Program-made: the position numbers and the translations under genes | Notes under the pieces: model-generated | Seen by the model: the letters and a program-made list of their open reading frames with translations, nothing else | What the model was told of the DNA's origin: nothing | Database searches by the model: none | Shown: in pieces, positions 7,697 to 16,071 of the stretch | Layout of the letters: each line of letters starts with the position of its first letter | Position numbering within the stretch: the first letter of the stretch is position 1 | Source of the DNA: RGIG4097 sp964550635 | Lineage (GTDB): Bacteria; Bacillota; Clostridia; Christensenellales; CAG-917 | DNA: 57,081 nucleotides | NCBI GenBank assembly: GCA_964550635.1 | Contig: CAZJZV010000009.1 | Location: 1 to 57,081, forward strand | Direction of reading: 5' to 3'

Positions 7697-7774
7697 TGGT
7701 TCGGCAACTAACTTTTTTACGTTCAAACAGTTGACAACGTATATGCATATGAATATCATATAGTTCGTAAACTA
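7697..7774 (+). promoter_or_regulatory. marR promoter with two candidate operators
   Basis: The promoter is TTGACA (7731-7736), 17 bp, TATCAT (7754-7759). Two related palindromes flank it. O2 is TAGTT-CGTA-AACTA (7761-7774), perfect, directly over the predicted start. O1 is TGGTT-CGGC-AACTA (7697-7710), four of five arm pairs. Their centres are 64 bp apart, about six helical turns. This fits autoregulation by the MarR protein encoded next; that link is inference. Confidence 0.7.
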
Positions 7775-7810
7775 ACTAAACGCTATTTTACTTGCGTAAA
7801 GGACGGTGCG

Positions 7811-8260
7811 ATGGACAAAATCGTAGGTATGGAAATAAAGTGCCTGAATAACCTGATACGGAGATATTTTTGCTCGTCGTCGCTCATGAAAGAGTGCGAC
7901 AATTTGACGGGTATGCACGGGTTCATTTTGGGTTATCTTTTTGAAAAAACGAGCGAGAAGCAGGAAGTGTTTCAAAAGGATATAGAGAAGAGGTTCGACA
8001 TCCGCAAAAGCACTGCGAGCGAAATCCTAAATCTCATGGAGAAAAACGGACTTATCGTGAGAGAGAGCGTGGACTACGACGGACGGTGCAAGAGAATCGT
8101 GTTGACGGACAAGGCGAACGAACTCTGCGCAAGGATAGACGAGCAGTTTGAGGACACCGAAAAAATGCTCACGGACGGCGTGTCAGAAAAGGATTTGAAG
8201 ACGTTTTTCGGCGTCGTCGAGCAAATGAAAGCAAACGTATCAAAAAGTTTAGAACAATAA
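7811..8260 (+). CDS. MarR-family transcriptional regulator
   Basis: 149-residue winged-helix regulator. The recognition region is RKSTASEILNLMEKNGLI (about residues 64-81), followed by the wing with VDYDGRCKRIVLTDKA. Amphipathic helices at both ends would form the dimer. AAAGGA lies upstream of the ATG. The gene directly precedes the two ABC exporter genes (42-bp gap), the usual layout for a MarR repressor that controls an efflux pump and senses its substrate. Two palindromes at the promoter are candidate binding sites. The ligand cannot be told from sequence. Confidence 0.9.
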   Translation: MDKIVGMEIKCLNNLIRRYFCSSSLMKECDNLTGMHGFILGYLFEKTSEKQEVFQKDIEKRFDIRKSTASEILNLMEKNGLIVRESVDYDGRCKRIVLTDKANELCARIDEQFEDTEKMLTDGVSEKDLKTFFGVVEQMKANVSKSLEQ

Positions 8261-8302
8261 CGAAAATCAAATTTCGGCGCGTCGCGCAGAAAAGGAAAGT
8301 AT

Positions 8303-10177
8303 ATGGAAAAAGTGCAAAAACAGAAAAAACCCGAAGGTGCGGTGAGAAAACTGGCGTCTTGTATAGGGGAGTACAAAACTCCGTCCATACTTTGTGCCGT
8401 TCTCGTCGTATTCGAAGTCATTCTCGAAGTTTTGATACCTCTCGTTATGGCGCAAGTCATCAACGTGGGGCTCGTCGAAAACGCAACGGAATTCACGTTC
8501 ATATTCGAGTTTGGCAAGATCGCAGAGCCGATTTTCACGGTCTACAACAGAATTGAATTCATCTGCATATGCGGAGCGATCATCGTCGTTATGGCGTTGA
8601 TTTCTCTTGCGTGCGGAATTTTGGCGGGTAAATTCGCGGCGGAAGCGTCGTCGGGATTTGCGTATAACGTCCGCGTGAAGATGATCAACAAAATCGAAAA
8701 ATTCAGTTTCGCAAACCTTGATCACTTCAACACGGCAAGCATCGTAACTCGACTCACAACCGACGTTGGTTTCGTGCTTATGGCGTATATGACGATAATT
8801 CGTACTCTCGTTCGCTCGCCCATAATGCTCGTGCTTGCGCTCACGTCCGCTATCACGATAAATCCGCGTATGTCCATCGTATTTGCGGTGACTCTGCCCA
8901 TCATTCTTATCGTGCTTCCCATCGGCGTAAAACTCATCTTCCCGAAATTCATGAAGATGCTCGACGAGTACGACGGAATGAACGAGTCCACCCAAGAAAA
9001 CCTTACGGGTATCAGAGCGGTCAAGGCGTTCGTCAGAGAGGACCACGAAACCGAGAAATTCCGCAAGGTCAGCGCAAGAGTGCAAAAACTCCAATTCGAC
9101 GCGGAAAAATGGCTCGTTATCGCAATGCCTTTCTTGCAAGTCATCATCTACGCAAGCATACTCATTCTCGTGTGGGTTGGCGGAAACGAAATCATAGACG
9201 GCAATATGCAAATCGGCTATCTGAGTTCGTTCTTGACCTACGTCATGCAAGTGTTCATGTCTCTTGCGATGGTGGCGATGGTGTTCGTGACTATCGTTAT
9301 GTCCCGCGCGAGCGTGCAACGTATAGTTGAAATCTTCGACGAGAAGATCGATATCGAAGACGACGAAAACGCAACCGACGACGAAGTGGCGGACGGCTCT
9401 ATCGACTTTGAAAACGTCAACTTCTCTTACAGCAAAAACCCCGACAATCTCAATATCGAAAACTTGAATTTGCATATCAAGGCGGGAGAGAGAATAGGCA
9501 TACTGGGCGCAACCGGATCGGGCAAAACCACTCTCGTGCAACTCATACCGCGCCTATACGACGTGCTTGATGGCGAAGTCAAAGTCGGCGGCAAAAACGT
9601 CAAGGAATACAAGATCGAAAAACTCAGAGATTCGGTCGCAATGGTCTTGCAAAAGAACGTTTTGTTCAGCGGTACGATAAGAGAAAATCTGCTCTGGGGC
9701 AACCCCGACGCAACGCAAGAACAAATCGAACACGCAACCAAAGTCGCACAAGCGCACGACTTCATCACGGCCTTCCCGAACGGCTATGAAACCGAACTCG
9801 GTCAAGGCGGTGTGAACGTGTCCGGCGGACAAAAACAAAGGTTAAGCATAGCAAGAGCGTTGCTTAAACACCCGAAAGTGATGATTATGGACGATAGTAC
9901 GTCCGCAGTCGACACCGCAACCGACGCGTCTATCAGAGCGGGACTCAAGAACGAATTTGCCGACACGACGGTCATCATAATCGCACAACGCGTGGCATCC
10001 GTCGAAGATGCGGATAGAATTATCCTTATGGAAAACGGCAAGATTAAGGACATAGGCTCGCACGAAGAACTTATGGCGTCGAGCGAAACCTATTTCGACC
10101 TTTACAACTCACAACAAAAGGGTGGCGGAGATTTCGACGTCGTCAGCGACGGCAAAGGAGGTTCTGACAATGAGTAA
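8303..10177 (+). CDS. ABC exporter half-transporter, degenerate NBD subunit
   Basis: 624-residue fusion of a six-helix exporter domain (about residues 30-330) and a nucleotide-binding domain. Walker A is GATGSGKTT near residue 402; the signature is VSGGQKQR. Walker B reads VMIMDD, with Asp where the catalytic Glu is expected, and the switch position reads IIIAQR, Gln instead of His. These substitutions are the mark of the non-catalytic site in heterodimeric exporters such as TM287/288 and BmrCD. The partner with an intact site is encoded immediately downstream, overlapping by 8 bp. Probable role: drug, lipid or peptide export under MarR control. Confidence 0.92.
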   Translation: MEKVQKQKKPEGAVRKLASCIGEYKTPSILCAVLVVFEVILEVLIPLVMAQVINVGLVENATEFTFIFEFGKIAEPIFTVYNRIEFICICGAIIVVMALISLACGILAGKFAAEASSGFAYNVRVKMINKIEKFSFANLDHFNTASIVTRLTTDVGFVLMAYMTIIRTLVRSPIMLVLALTSAITINPRMSIVFAVTLPIILIVLPIGVKLIFPKFMKMLDEYDGMNESTQENLTGIRAVKAFVREDHETEKFRKVSARVQKLQFDAEKWLVIAMPFLQVIIYASILILVWVGGNEIIDGNMQIGYLSSFLTYVMQVFMSLAMVAMVFVTIVMSRASVQRIVEIFDEKIDIEDDENATDDEVADGSIDFENVNFSYSKNPDNLNIENLNLHIKAGERIGILGATGSGKTTLVQLIPRLYDVLDGEVKVGGKNVKEYKIEKLRDSVAMVLQKNVLFSGTIRENLLWGNPDATQEQIEHATKVAQAHDFITAFPNGYETELGQGGVNVSGGQKQRLSIARALLKHPKVMIMDDSTSAVDTATDASIRAGLKNEFADTTVIIIAQRVASVEDADRIILMENGKIKDIGSHEELMASSETYFDLYNSQQKGGGDFDVVSDGKGGSDNE

Positions 10178-12080
10178 GAAAAAAAGTTTGTTGAGTAGAA
10201 CTCAAGTTGAGAACCCAATGGAGATTTTGCGCAGAATACTCAAACTGTATCTGCCTTATAAAGGACAAGTCATAATCGCGCTAGTGTGCTTGATTTTGAG
10301 CACTATCGCGACCGTTGCCGGCACTCTTATGCTCACTCTCATCATCGACGGATATATCGAACCGTTGATGAACCACTCCACCGACGTCACCATGGGCGGA
10401 TTTGCGACAATGATAGGGGTTATGGCGGTGATATACGCACTTGCGGCGGGCTTGCACTACGTGTTCAACTTCATATGCGTGAAGGTCACCACGAAGATTA
10501 TGCAAGACGTGCGTGACGATATGTTCGCCAAGATGCAAAAACTCCCCGTCAAATTCTTCGACACTCACACCCACGGCGATTTGATGAGTTGTTACACCAA
10601 CGACACGGACACTCTCCGTGAATTGTTGTCGAACGCAGTGCCAAACCTCATCTCGAACGCACTCACCATGATTGCGGTGTTCTGCGTGATGATGAGCTAT
10701 TCTTGGTTGCTCACACTGATACTTCTCGTATCCATCACGTTGATGTCGGTCATCGTGAAGTATATATCTGGCAAGTCGGGCAAGCACTTCATGAACCAAC
10801 ACCGCGACTACGGCGCACTCGTCGGATTTGTCGAAGAGCATATCGACGGTCTGAAAGTCGTCAAGGTCTTCTGCCACGAAGACGCGGAAATCAAGGACTT
10901 CGACAAGTACAACTCCCAACTCACCTACTCCAACCGCAAAGGTCATACGTACGCAAACGTCCTTATGCCTACTATGAACAACTTGGGATACGCCAACTAT
11001 GCGATAGTGGCAATCGTCGGCACGATATTCTGCTCGCCAATCGGCATACCGTCCTTCCTTGCGATGACGGTCGGCAAACTCATTGGCTACGTGCAACTCA
11101 CCAAGCAATTCAGCAACCCGCTCGGACAAATGGCGCAACAAGCGAACGTCATATTGCAAGCGATTGCAGGCGGAAAGCGTATATTCGAACTCATCGACCA
11201 AACTCCCGAAGAAGACGACGGTTACGTCACTCTCGTCAACGCGAAGACGGACGAAAACGGCAATATCATCGAATGCAAAGAGTATACCGGCGAATGGGCG
11301 TGGAAACACTTCCACAAGGCAACCGACACCACCACCTACGTCAAATGGCAGGGTGAAGTCGAGTTTGAAGACGTGTCCTTCGGCTACGTGCCCGAAAAGA
11401 CCATTCTGAAACATATCAATCTCGTAGCGCAACCCGGACAAAAAATTGCTCTCGTCGGCTCGACCGGTGCGGGAAAGACCACGATAACCAACCTTATCAA
11501 CCGTTTCTACGACATAGACGACGGCAAAATCCGCTACGACAATATCAATATCACCAAGATCAACAAGGACGATTTGCGTCACTCTATGGCAATGGTGTTG
11601 CAGGATACCCACTTGTTCACCGGCACCGTCAAGGATAATATCCGCTTCGGCAAACTCGACGCCACGGACGAAGAAATCTACGCGGCGGCAAAACTCGCAA
11701 ACGCGGATTACTTCATCTCCCACTTGCCCAACGGCTACGATACCGTCATCACCGGGGACGGCGCCAACCTGTCCCAAGGACAACGCCAACTTCTCGCAAT
11801 CGCAAGAGCGGCGGTCGCCAATCCCCCCGTGCTCATTCTCGACGAGGCAACGTCGTCAATCGACACCCACACCGAGAAACTCATCGAACAGGGTATGGAC
11901 CAACTCATGCAGGGCAGAACGGTATTCGTGATAGCGCACAGACTGTCCACCGTTCGCAACTCAGATATGATATTGGTCATCGAAAACGGCGAGATCATCG
12001 AGCGTGGCAACCACGACGAACTCATCGCGCAAAAAGGCAGATATTACCGCCTTTACACCGGCTCGTTCGACCTCGAATAA
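10170..12080 (+). CDS. ABC exporter half-transporter, catalytic NBD subunit
   Basis: 636-residue partner of the preceding exporter gene. AAAGGAGG (10154-10161) and overlap with the previous stop support the ATG at 10170 over an upstream in-frame codon. The NBD is canonical: Walker A GSTGAGKTT near residue 430, signature LSQGQRQLL, Walker B LILDEAT with the catalytic Glu, and IAHRLST with the switch His. Between the membrane domain and NBD is an extra stretch of about 40 residues (roughly 356-395, from DNA 11237-11355) seen in this subfamily of heterodimer partners. One full and one degenerate site are predicted in the complex. A strong terminator follows. Confidence 0.92.
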   Translation: MSKKKSLLSRTQVENPMEILRRILKLYLPYKGQVIIALVCLILSTIATVAGTLMLTLIIDGYIEPLMNHSTDVTMGGFATMIGVMAVIYALAAGLHYVFNFICVKVTTKIMQDVRDDMFAKMQKLPVKFFDTHTHGDLMSCYTNDTDTLRELLSNAVPNLISNALTMIAVFCVMMSYSWLLTLILLVSITLMSVIVKYISGKSGKHFMNQHRDYGALVGFVEEHIDGLKVVKVFCHEDAEIKDFDKYNSQLTYSNRKGHTYANVLMPTMNNLGYANYAIVAIVGTIFCSPIGIPSFLAMTVGKLIGYVQLTKQFSNPLGQMAQQANVILQAIAGGKRIFELIDQTPEEDDGYVTLVNAKTDENGNIIECKEYTGEWAWKHFHKATDTTTYVKWQGEVEFEDVSFGYVPEKTILKHINLVAQPGQKIALVGSTGAGKTTITNLINRFYDIDDGKIRYDNINITKINKDDLRHSMAMVLQDTHLFTGTVKDNIRFGKLDATDEEIYAAAKLANADYFISHLPNGYDTVITGDGANLSQGQRQLLAIARAAVANPPVLILDEATSSIDTHTEKLIEQGMDQLMQGRTVFVIAHRLSTVRNSDMILVIENGEIIERGNHDELIAQKGRYYRLYTGSFDLE

Positions 12081-12100
12081 AGAAATATCAACCACAAATC

Positions 12101-12132
12101 AAAAACCGCTCTTCATCGCAAGAGCGGTTTTT
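12101..12132 (+). terminator. Intrinsic terminator of the exporter operon
   Basis: 13-bp perfect stem AAAAACCGCTCTT / AAGAGCGGTTTTT with loop CATCGC, ending in T. The A-rich left arm makes it potentially bidirectional. Confidence 0.93.
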
Positions 12133-12176
12133 ATATGTTTTGTTTATGGACATAACAAGGATAAATCCGCACCACC

Positions 12177-12221
12177 TTAACGAAGTTAATATTGACAATT
12201 ATATTTATTAAGTTGTATACT
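12177..12221 (+). promoter_or_regulatory. Promoter of the BspA-like gene and its leader RNA
   Basis: -35 TTGACA (12192-12197), 18-bp spacer, -10 TATACT (12216-12221). The predicted start near 12228 coincides with the first base pairs of the leader's closing stem. A small perfect palindrome TTAAC-GAA-GTTAA (12177-12189) sits just upstream of the -35 and could bind a regulator. Confidence 0.8.
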
Positions 12222-12225
12222 ATGG

Positions 12226-12401
12226 TTGCGACAAACCAAATATTTTATTGCGAAAGCCTGTTCACTCTTGTTAACAAGTGTGTTTTCGCAAGCATAGCTT
12301 TCGTAATAGAAGTTGCATGTGGTTTGTCGCAGAATCAGCGGGAATGCACTTGTTATATTTTTGCGGACGTATCGAGTGCATAACGCACTCGACTATTTTT
12401 T
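12226..12401 (+). ncRNA. Structured leader RNA with terminator and competing antiterminator (candidate riboswitch/attenuator)
   Basis: Nested stems are visible. P1 pairs 12227-12238 with 12320-12331 (12 bp, perfect). P2 pairs 12247-12257 with 12297-12307 (11 bp, one GU). P3 closes on loop TTAA at 12263-12282 (seven pairs, one mismatch). An alternative helix, TTGCGAAA (12248-12255) with TTTCGCAA (12284-12291), excludes P2. Downstream, TCGAGTGC / GCACTCGA (12372-12392) followed by six T (12396-12401) looks like a terminator ending at the ribosome binding site. ATGCACTTG (12344-12352) can instead pair with CGAGTGCAT (12373-12381) and block it. I do not recognise a known riboswitch class. A free-standing small RNA is the main alternative. 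Confidence 0.6.
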
Positions 12402-12414
12402 AGGAGGAGCAAAT

Positions 12415-14081
12415 ATGAAAAATTACAAAGTTGTGTTCGCTATATTATAGCTATATTTATACTGGCGTTTTGTCTTGTCGCTTGCGATAATTCCGAAGAA
12501 AGCGATAAATCACAATCACAATTGCAGTCACAATCACAATTTGAATACACTCTAAATAGCGATGGTGAAAGTTGGACGTTGTCTAATTGTACTGCTTTTG
12601 GAGTCACAGATATTGTCATTCCGTCTACCCACCCGGACGGCAAACCAATAACAATAATAGGCGTGGATGCCTTCGATGGTTGCAGCGGACTGACGAGTGT
12701 AACAATTCCCGATAGTGTGACATGCATTGATGCAGGTGCCTTCTATGGTTGCAGCGGACTGACGAACATATCATTTGGTGAAAACATCCAATTGACGAAC
12801 ATTGGTGCTTATGCCTTCGAATGTTGCAGTGGACTGACGAGTGTAACTATTCCCGACAGCGTGACAAGCATTGGTGAGTTTGCCTTCCATGGTTGTAGCG
12901 GACTGACGAGTGTGGCTATAGGTGACAGTGTGACGAGCATTGATAGTGATGCCTTTCATGGTTGTAGTGGACTTACGAGTGTGACTATAGGTGACAGTGT
13001 GACGATCATTGGTCCATATGCCTTCTATGGATGTAGTGGACTGGCGAGTGTGACTATGGGTGACAGTGTGACTAGCATTAGTGTGGGTGCCTTCGAGGGT
13101 TGCAGCAGACTGACGAGTGTAATAATTCCCGACAGCGTGACAAACCTGTTGTCGTCTGCCTTCGATGGTTGCAGCGGACTGACGAGTGTGACTATGGGTG
13201 ACAGTGTGACTAGCATTAGTGGTGGTGCCTTCGATGGTTGCAGTGGGCTTACGAGCATTTATTACACAGGCGACGTTGCCGGCTGGTGCGGAATAAGCGG
13301 ACTTGACAATATTATGTCTAGTTCAAGAATACTTTATATCGGTGGTAACAAAGTTGAAGGCGATTTGATAATTCCCGACAGCGTAACAAGCATTGGTGAG
13401 GGTGCCTTCTATGGCTGCAGTGGGTTGACGAACGTAACAATACCTGACAGTGTGACGAGCATAGGACATGGCGCCTTCCGTGGTTGCAGCGGACTGACGA
13501 GTGTGACTATTCCAGATGGCGTGACTAGCATTAGTGATCGTTCCTTCTATGGTTGTAGTGGGTTGACGAGCGTAACAATACCTGACAGCGTAACAAGCAT
13601 TGGTGGTGCCTTCGATGGTTGCAGTGGGCTTACGAGCATTTATTACACAGGCGACGTTGCCAGCTGGTGCGGAATAAGCGGACTTGACAATATTATGTCT
13701 AGTTCAATAACGCTTTATATCGGTGGTAAAAAAGTAGAAGGTGATTTGATAATTCCCGACAGCGTAACAAACATTGGTAATTATGCCTTCCGTGGTTGCA
13801 GTGGACTTACGAGCGTTACTATAGGCAACGGTGTGTCGAGCATTGGGAATAGAGCCTTCGAATGTTGCATTGGACTGACGAGTGTGACTATTGGTAGCGG
13901 TGTGACGTTCATTAGAGAGAGTGCCTTCTTGAATTGCAGTGGACTGACGAGCATTACGTTTAAAGATACGACGACATGGTATCGCGCCAATTGTGAAACG
14001 GAAGTTGATCTCACAGATGCATCGCAAAATGCAACGTATTTCACGGACTCTTATTATAATTATTATTGGTACAAGATGTGA
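12415..14081 (+). CDS. BspA-like leucine-rich-repeat lipoprotein, frameshifted in the signal peptide
   Basis: A strong AGGAGG (12402-12407) precedes the ATG at 12415, but that frame stops at 12448-12450 after 11 codons. The neighbouring frame is open to 14081 and encodes a perfect lipoprotein signal (hydrophobic IIAIFILAFCLVAC, lipobox Cys, then a Ser/Gln-rich linker). Adding one A to the A5 run at codons 2-3 joins them as MKKLQSCVRY plus that segment. The mature part is made almost wholly of about 23-residue LRR_5 (TpLRR) repeats of the AFxGCSGLTSVTIPDSVTSIG type, interrupted twice by a GDVAxWCGISGLDNI module. Such proteins are surface-exposed and often adhesive. It may be phase-variable, a fresh pseudogene or a sequencing error. 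Confidence 0.8.
12661..13960 (+). repeat. Tandem 69-bp LRR-coding repeats
   Basis: The gene body is built from near-identical units of about 69 bp, each with a GCCTTC.ATGGTTG(C/T)AG core and GGACTGACGAGTGTGAC. A 110-bp segment with the TGGTGCGGAATAAGCGG word occurs twice (13245-13370 and 13610-13750). Such DNA-level repetition favours copy-number change by recombination. Confidence 0.8.
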
Positions 14082-14105
14082 GTTGAAATGAAGGTGAAAG
14101 AAATG

Positions 14106-14131
14106 GCCCGACGGTTGTCGGGCTGTTTTTT
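14106..14131 (+). terminator. Terminator of the BspA-like gene
   Basis: Perfect 7-bp stem GCCCGAC / GTCGGGC, loop GGTT, then TG and six T (14126-14131). Confidence 0.92.
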
Positions 14132-14155
14132 ATGTGATTTTATGGAAAGACTGTT

Positions 14156-14186
14156 AAAAAAATCACGACCGAAGTCGTGATTTTTT
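14156..14186 (-). terminator. Terminator of guaA (bidirectional)
   Basis: Stem ATCACGAC / GTCGTGAT with loop CGAA, flanked by seven A on the left and six T on the right, so it can serve guaA from the right and back up the BspA-like gene from the left. Confidence 0.9.
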
Positions 14187-14200
14187 GTTTGTCGTTTATC

Positions 14201-15148
14201 TTACTCCCATTCGATGGTCGCAGGGGGTTTGGTGGTGCAGTCGTAGACGACGCGGTTGACTCCGTCGATTTGACTGATACGATTGCTTGCCGCGCGGATG
14301 ACGGAGTAGGGAACTTCCGCCCAGTCTGCCGTGACTGCGTCGTGGGTGTTGATTGCACGTAGTGCGATCATATGACCGTAGAGTCTTTCGCCGTCTTTAA
14401 CACCGGTGGTGAGAGAATCGTTGATGATTGCGAAATATTGCCAAATCTTGTCGCCAAGACCTGCGTTTTCGATTTCTTCGCGGAAGATTGCGTCTGCTTC
14501 GCGGAGAATTGCGAGTTTTTCGCGGGTGATTTCGCCTACGCAACGGACGCCGAGACCGGGACCGGGGAAGGGTTGACGATCAACGATGAAATCGGGGAGT
14601 CCGAGCGCTCTGCCGACTTCGCGAACTTCGTATTTGTAGAGATCGCGTACGGGTTCGATGAGTCCTTCAAATCCGATGTTTTCGGGAAGACCGCCGACGT
14701 TGTGGTGGGATTTGACGAGCTTGTTTTTGCCGTCCGTACCGCTCTCGATAATGTCGGGGAGAATGGTGCCTTGAGCAAGGAATTCGATTTGACCGAGTTT
14801 CTTTGCTTCGTCTTGGAAGACGCGGATGAATTCGTCGCCGATGATCTTGCGTTTTTGTTCGGGATCGGTCACGCCCTTGAGTCTGTCAAGGAAGCGATCT
14901 TCCGCATCGACTGCGATGAGGTTCATGCCGAATCTGCCTTTGAAAACTTCTTGAACTTGCTCGAATTCGCCCTTGCGGAGAAGACCGTGATTGACGAATA
15001 CGCAAACGAGAGATTCGGGAGCCGCCTTGTGAATGAGGGCTGCGCAGACCGAGCTATCGACGCCGCCGGAAAGGGCGAGGAGGACGCGTTTGCCTTTGAG
15101 TTTTGCAGAAAGTTCTTCAAGTTGCTTCTCGATGAAGTTTTTGTCCAT
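14201..15148 (-). CDS. guaA: GMP synthetase, ATP-pyrophosphatase subunit without glutaminase domain
   Basis: Converts XMP to GMP using ATP and ammonia. The 315-residue protein starts with the PP-loop SGGVDSS (27-33) and continues through FVNHGLLRKGE, the lid region with QGTILPDIIESG, and the C-terminal dimerisation domain (RQPFPGPGLGVRCVGEIT to TKPPATIEWE). The roughly 200-residue N-terminal class I glutamine amidotransferase domain of ordinary GuaA is absent, so it resembles the two-subunit form known from Archaea and some bacteria. The frame extends upstream to 15349, but AGGAG nine bases before the ATG and the promoter position fix the start at 15148. No glutaminase gene is in the window; it may be elsewhere or free ammonia may be used. 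Confidence 0.92.
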   Translation of the reverse strand: MDKNFIEKQLEELSAKLKGKRVLLALSGGVDSSVCAALIHKAAPESLVCVFVNHGLLRKGEFEQVQEVFKGRFGMNLIAVDAEDRFLDRLKGVTDPEQKRKIIGDEFIRVFQDEAKKLGQIEFLAQGTILPDIIESGTDGKNKLVKSHHNVGGLPENIGFEGLIEPVRDLYKYEVREVGRALGLPDFIVDRQPFPGPGLGVRCVGEITREKLAILREADAIFREEIENAGLGDKIWQYFAIINDSLTTGVKDGERLYGHMIALRAINTHDAVTADWAEVPYSVIRAASNRISQIDGVNRVVYDCTTKPPATIEWE

Positions 15149-15153
15149 AAGAA

Positions 15154-15213
15154 AATTCTCCTGTGAAATTTTGATTTCAGGAGAATTATACAACAAAAAT
15201 TTGAGATAGACAA
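15154..15213 (-). promoter_or_regulatory. guaA promoter and overlapping palindrome
   Basis: On the minus strand, -35 TTGTCT (15208-15213), 17-bp spacer and -10 TATAAT (15185-15190), start near 15178. A 10-bp perfect inverted repeat, AATTCTCCTG (15154-15163) and CAGGAGAATT (15178-15187), runs from the -10/start region to the Shine-Dalgarno sequence. Because the promoter-side arm is largely not transcribed, this is better read as a DNA operator than as an RNA hairpin. Confidence 0.7.
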
Positions 15214-15224
15214 CAATATGAATA

Positions 15225-16070
15225 CTAAAAATCGTTCGAGTGGGACAAAAAGTTTTTAGTTTTTTCGCTCTGCGGATTTTCAAAAACCTGATAGGGCGTG
15301 CCGTACTCTTCGATGACGCCGTCCGCCATGAAGATGACTTTGTCCGCAACGTTTCTTGCGAAGTCCATTTCGTGGGTGACGATGATCATAGTGCTATCCG
15401 CGCTTTTGAGTCCTCTGATGACCTTCAAAACTTCGCCGGTGAGTTCGGGATCGAGAGCGGAAGTCGGCTCGTCGAAACAGAGAATATCGGGGGAGAGCGC
15501 AAGTGCGCGAGCGATTGCGATACGTTGTTGTTGACCGCCGCTGAGTTCGCAAGGGTATGCATTCGCCCTGTCTTTCAACCCGACTTTGTCAAGAAGAGCG
15601 TATGCTTTTTCGTCGAGTTCGGAATTTGCTTTTTTGCGCATATCGAACTTTAATGCACGCAGTTCTGACATTTTAACACCGCTTTTGCGCATTTCCTTGA
15701 TTTTTGCGTTTATGTTTTCCTTGGCAATGAGACCGGATGCCAGTCTAACGTTTTTGAACGCAGTCATGTGCGGGAAGAGATTGAAAGATTGGAACACTAG
15801 TCCGAAGTGCAGTCTTTTTTTTCGTATGCTTTCCGCGCTCTCTTTCTTGCCGTTTTTCTCACCGTCGAACAGGATTTCGTCGTTGACAACGATTTGTCCT
15901 TCGTCCGCGGTTTCAAGGAAATTAAGGCAACGGAGCAGGGTGGTTTTTCCGCTTCCCGACGAGCCTATGATGGCGACGACTTCCCCTTTTTCTACGGTGA
16001 AATCAATGCCTTTCAGCACTTCGACGTCGCCGAATTTTTTCTTCAAGTTTTTGACTTCGAGTATGGACAT
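15225..16070 (-). CDS. Polar amino-acid ABC importer, ATP-binding protein
   Basis: Cytoplasmic ATPase of a GlnQ/HisP-type importer, 281 residues. Walker A is GSSGSGKTT (36-44), Q-loop VFQSFNLFPHMTAFKNV, signature LSGGQQQRIAIARAL, Walker B ILCFDEPTSALDPE and switch IIVTHEMDFARNVADKVIFM. It is about 40 residues longer than typical members because of a charged, lysine-rich insertion between the Q-loop and the signature (about residues 117-155, from NAKIKEMRKSG to SELDEKA). AAGGTG precedes the start, one base after the permease stop. It completes a binding protein-permease-ATPase operon. Confidence 0.93.
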   Translation of the reverse strand: MSILEVKNLKKKFGDVEVLKGIDFTVEKGEVVAIIGSSGSGKTTLLRCLNFLETADEGQIVVNDEILFDGEKNGKKESAESIRKKRLHFGLVFQSFNLFPHMTAFKNVRLASGLIAKENINAKIKEMRKSGVKMSELRALKFDMRKKANSELDEKAYALLDKVGLKDRANAYPCELSGGQQQRIAIARALALSPDILCFDEPTSALDPELTGEVLKVIRGLKSADSTMIIVTHEMDFARNVADKVIFMADGVIEEYGTPYQVFENPQSEKTKNFLSHSNDF

Positions 16071-16071
16071 A

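Noticed and set aside
8267..9541. 424-codon antisense frame in the first ABC exporter gene
   Set aside because: Same reasoning; it also crosses the intergenic region and has no start signals.
10281..11789. 502-codon antisense frame in the second ABC exporter gene
   Set aside because: Composition is rich in His, Arg and Val as expected of antisense shadows, and the plus-strand gene has all family motifs.
12192..12383. 63-codon frame over the leader RNA
   Set aside because: It starts in the -35 box and runs through stems whose pairing is a better explanation of the sequence.
12661..13960. CRISPR-like regular repeats
   Set aside because: Units are coding, about 69 bp, contiguous without unique spacers, and translate as LRR_5 repeats.
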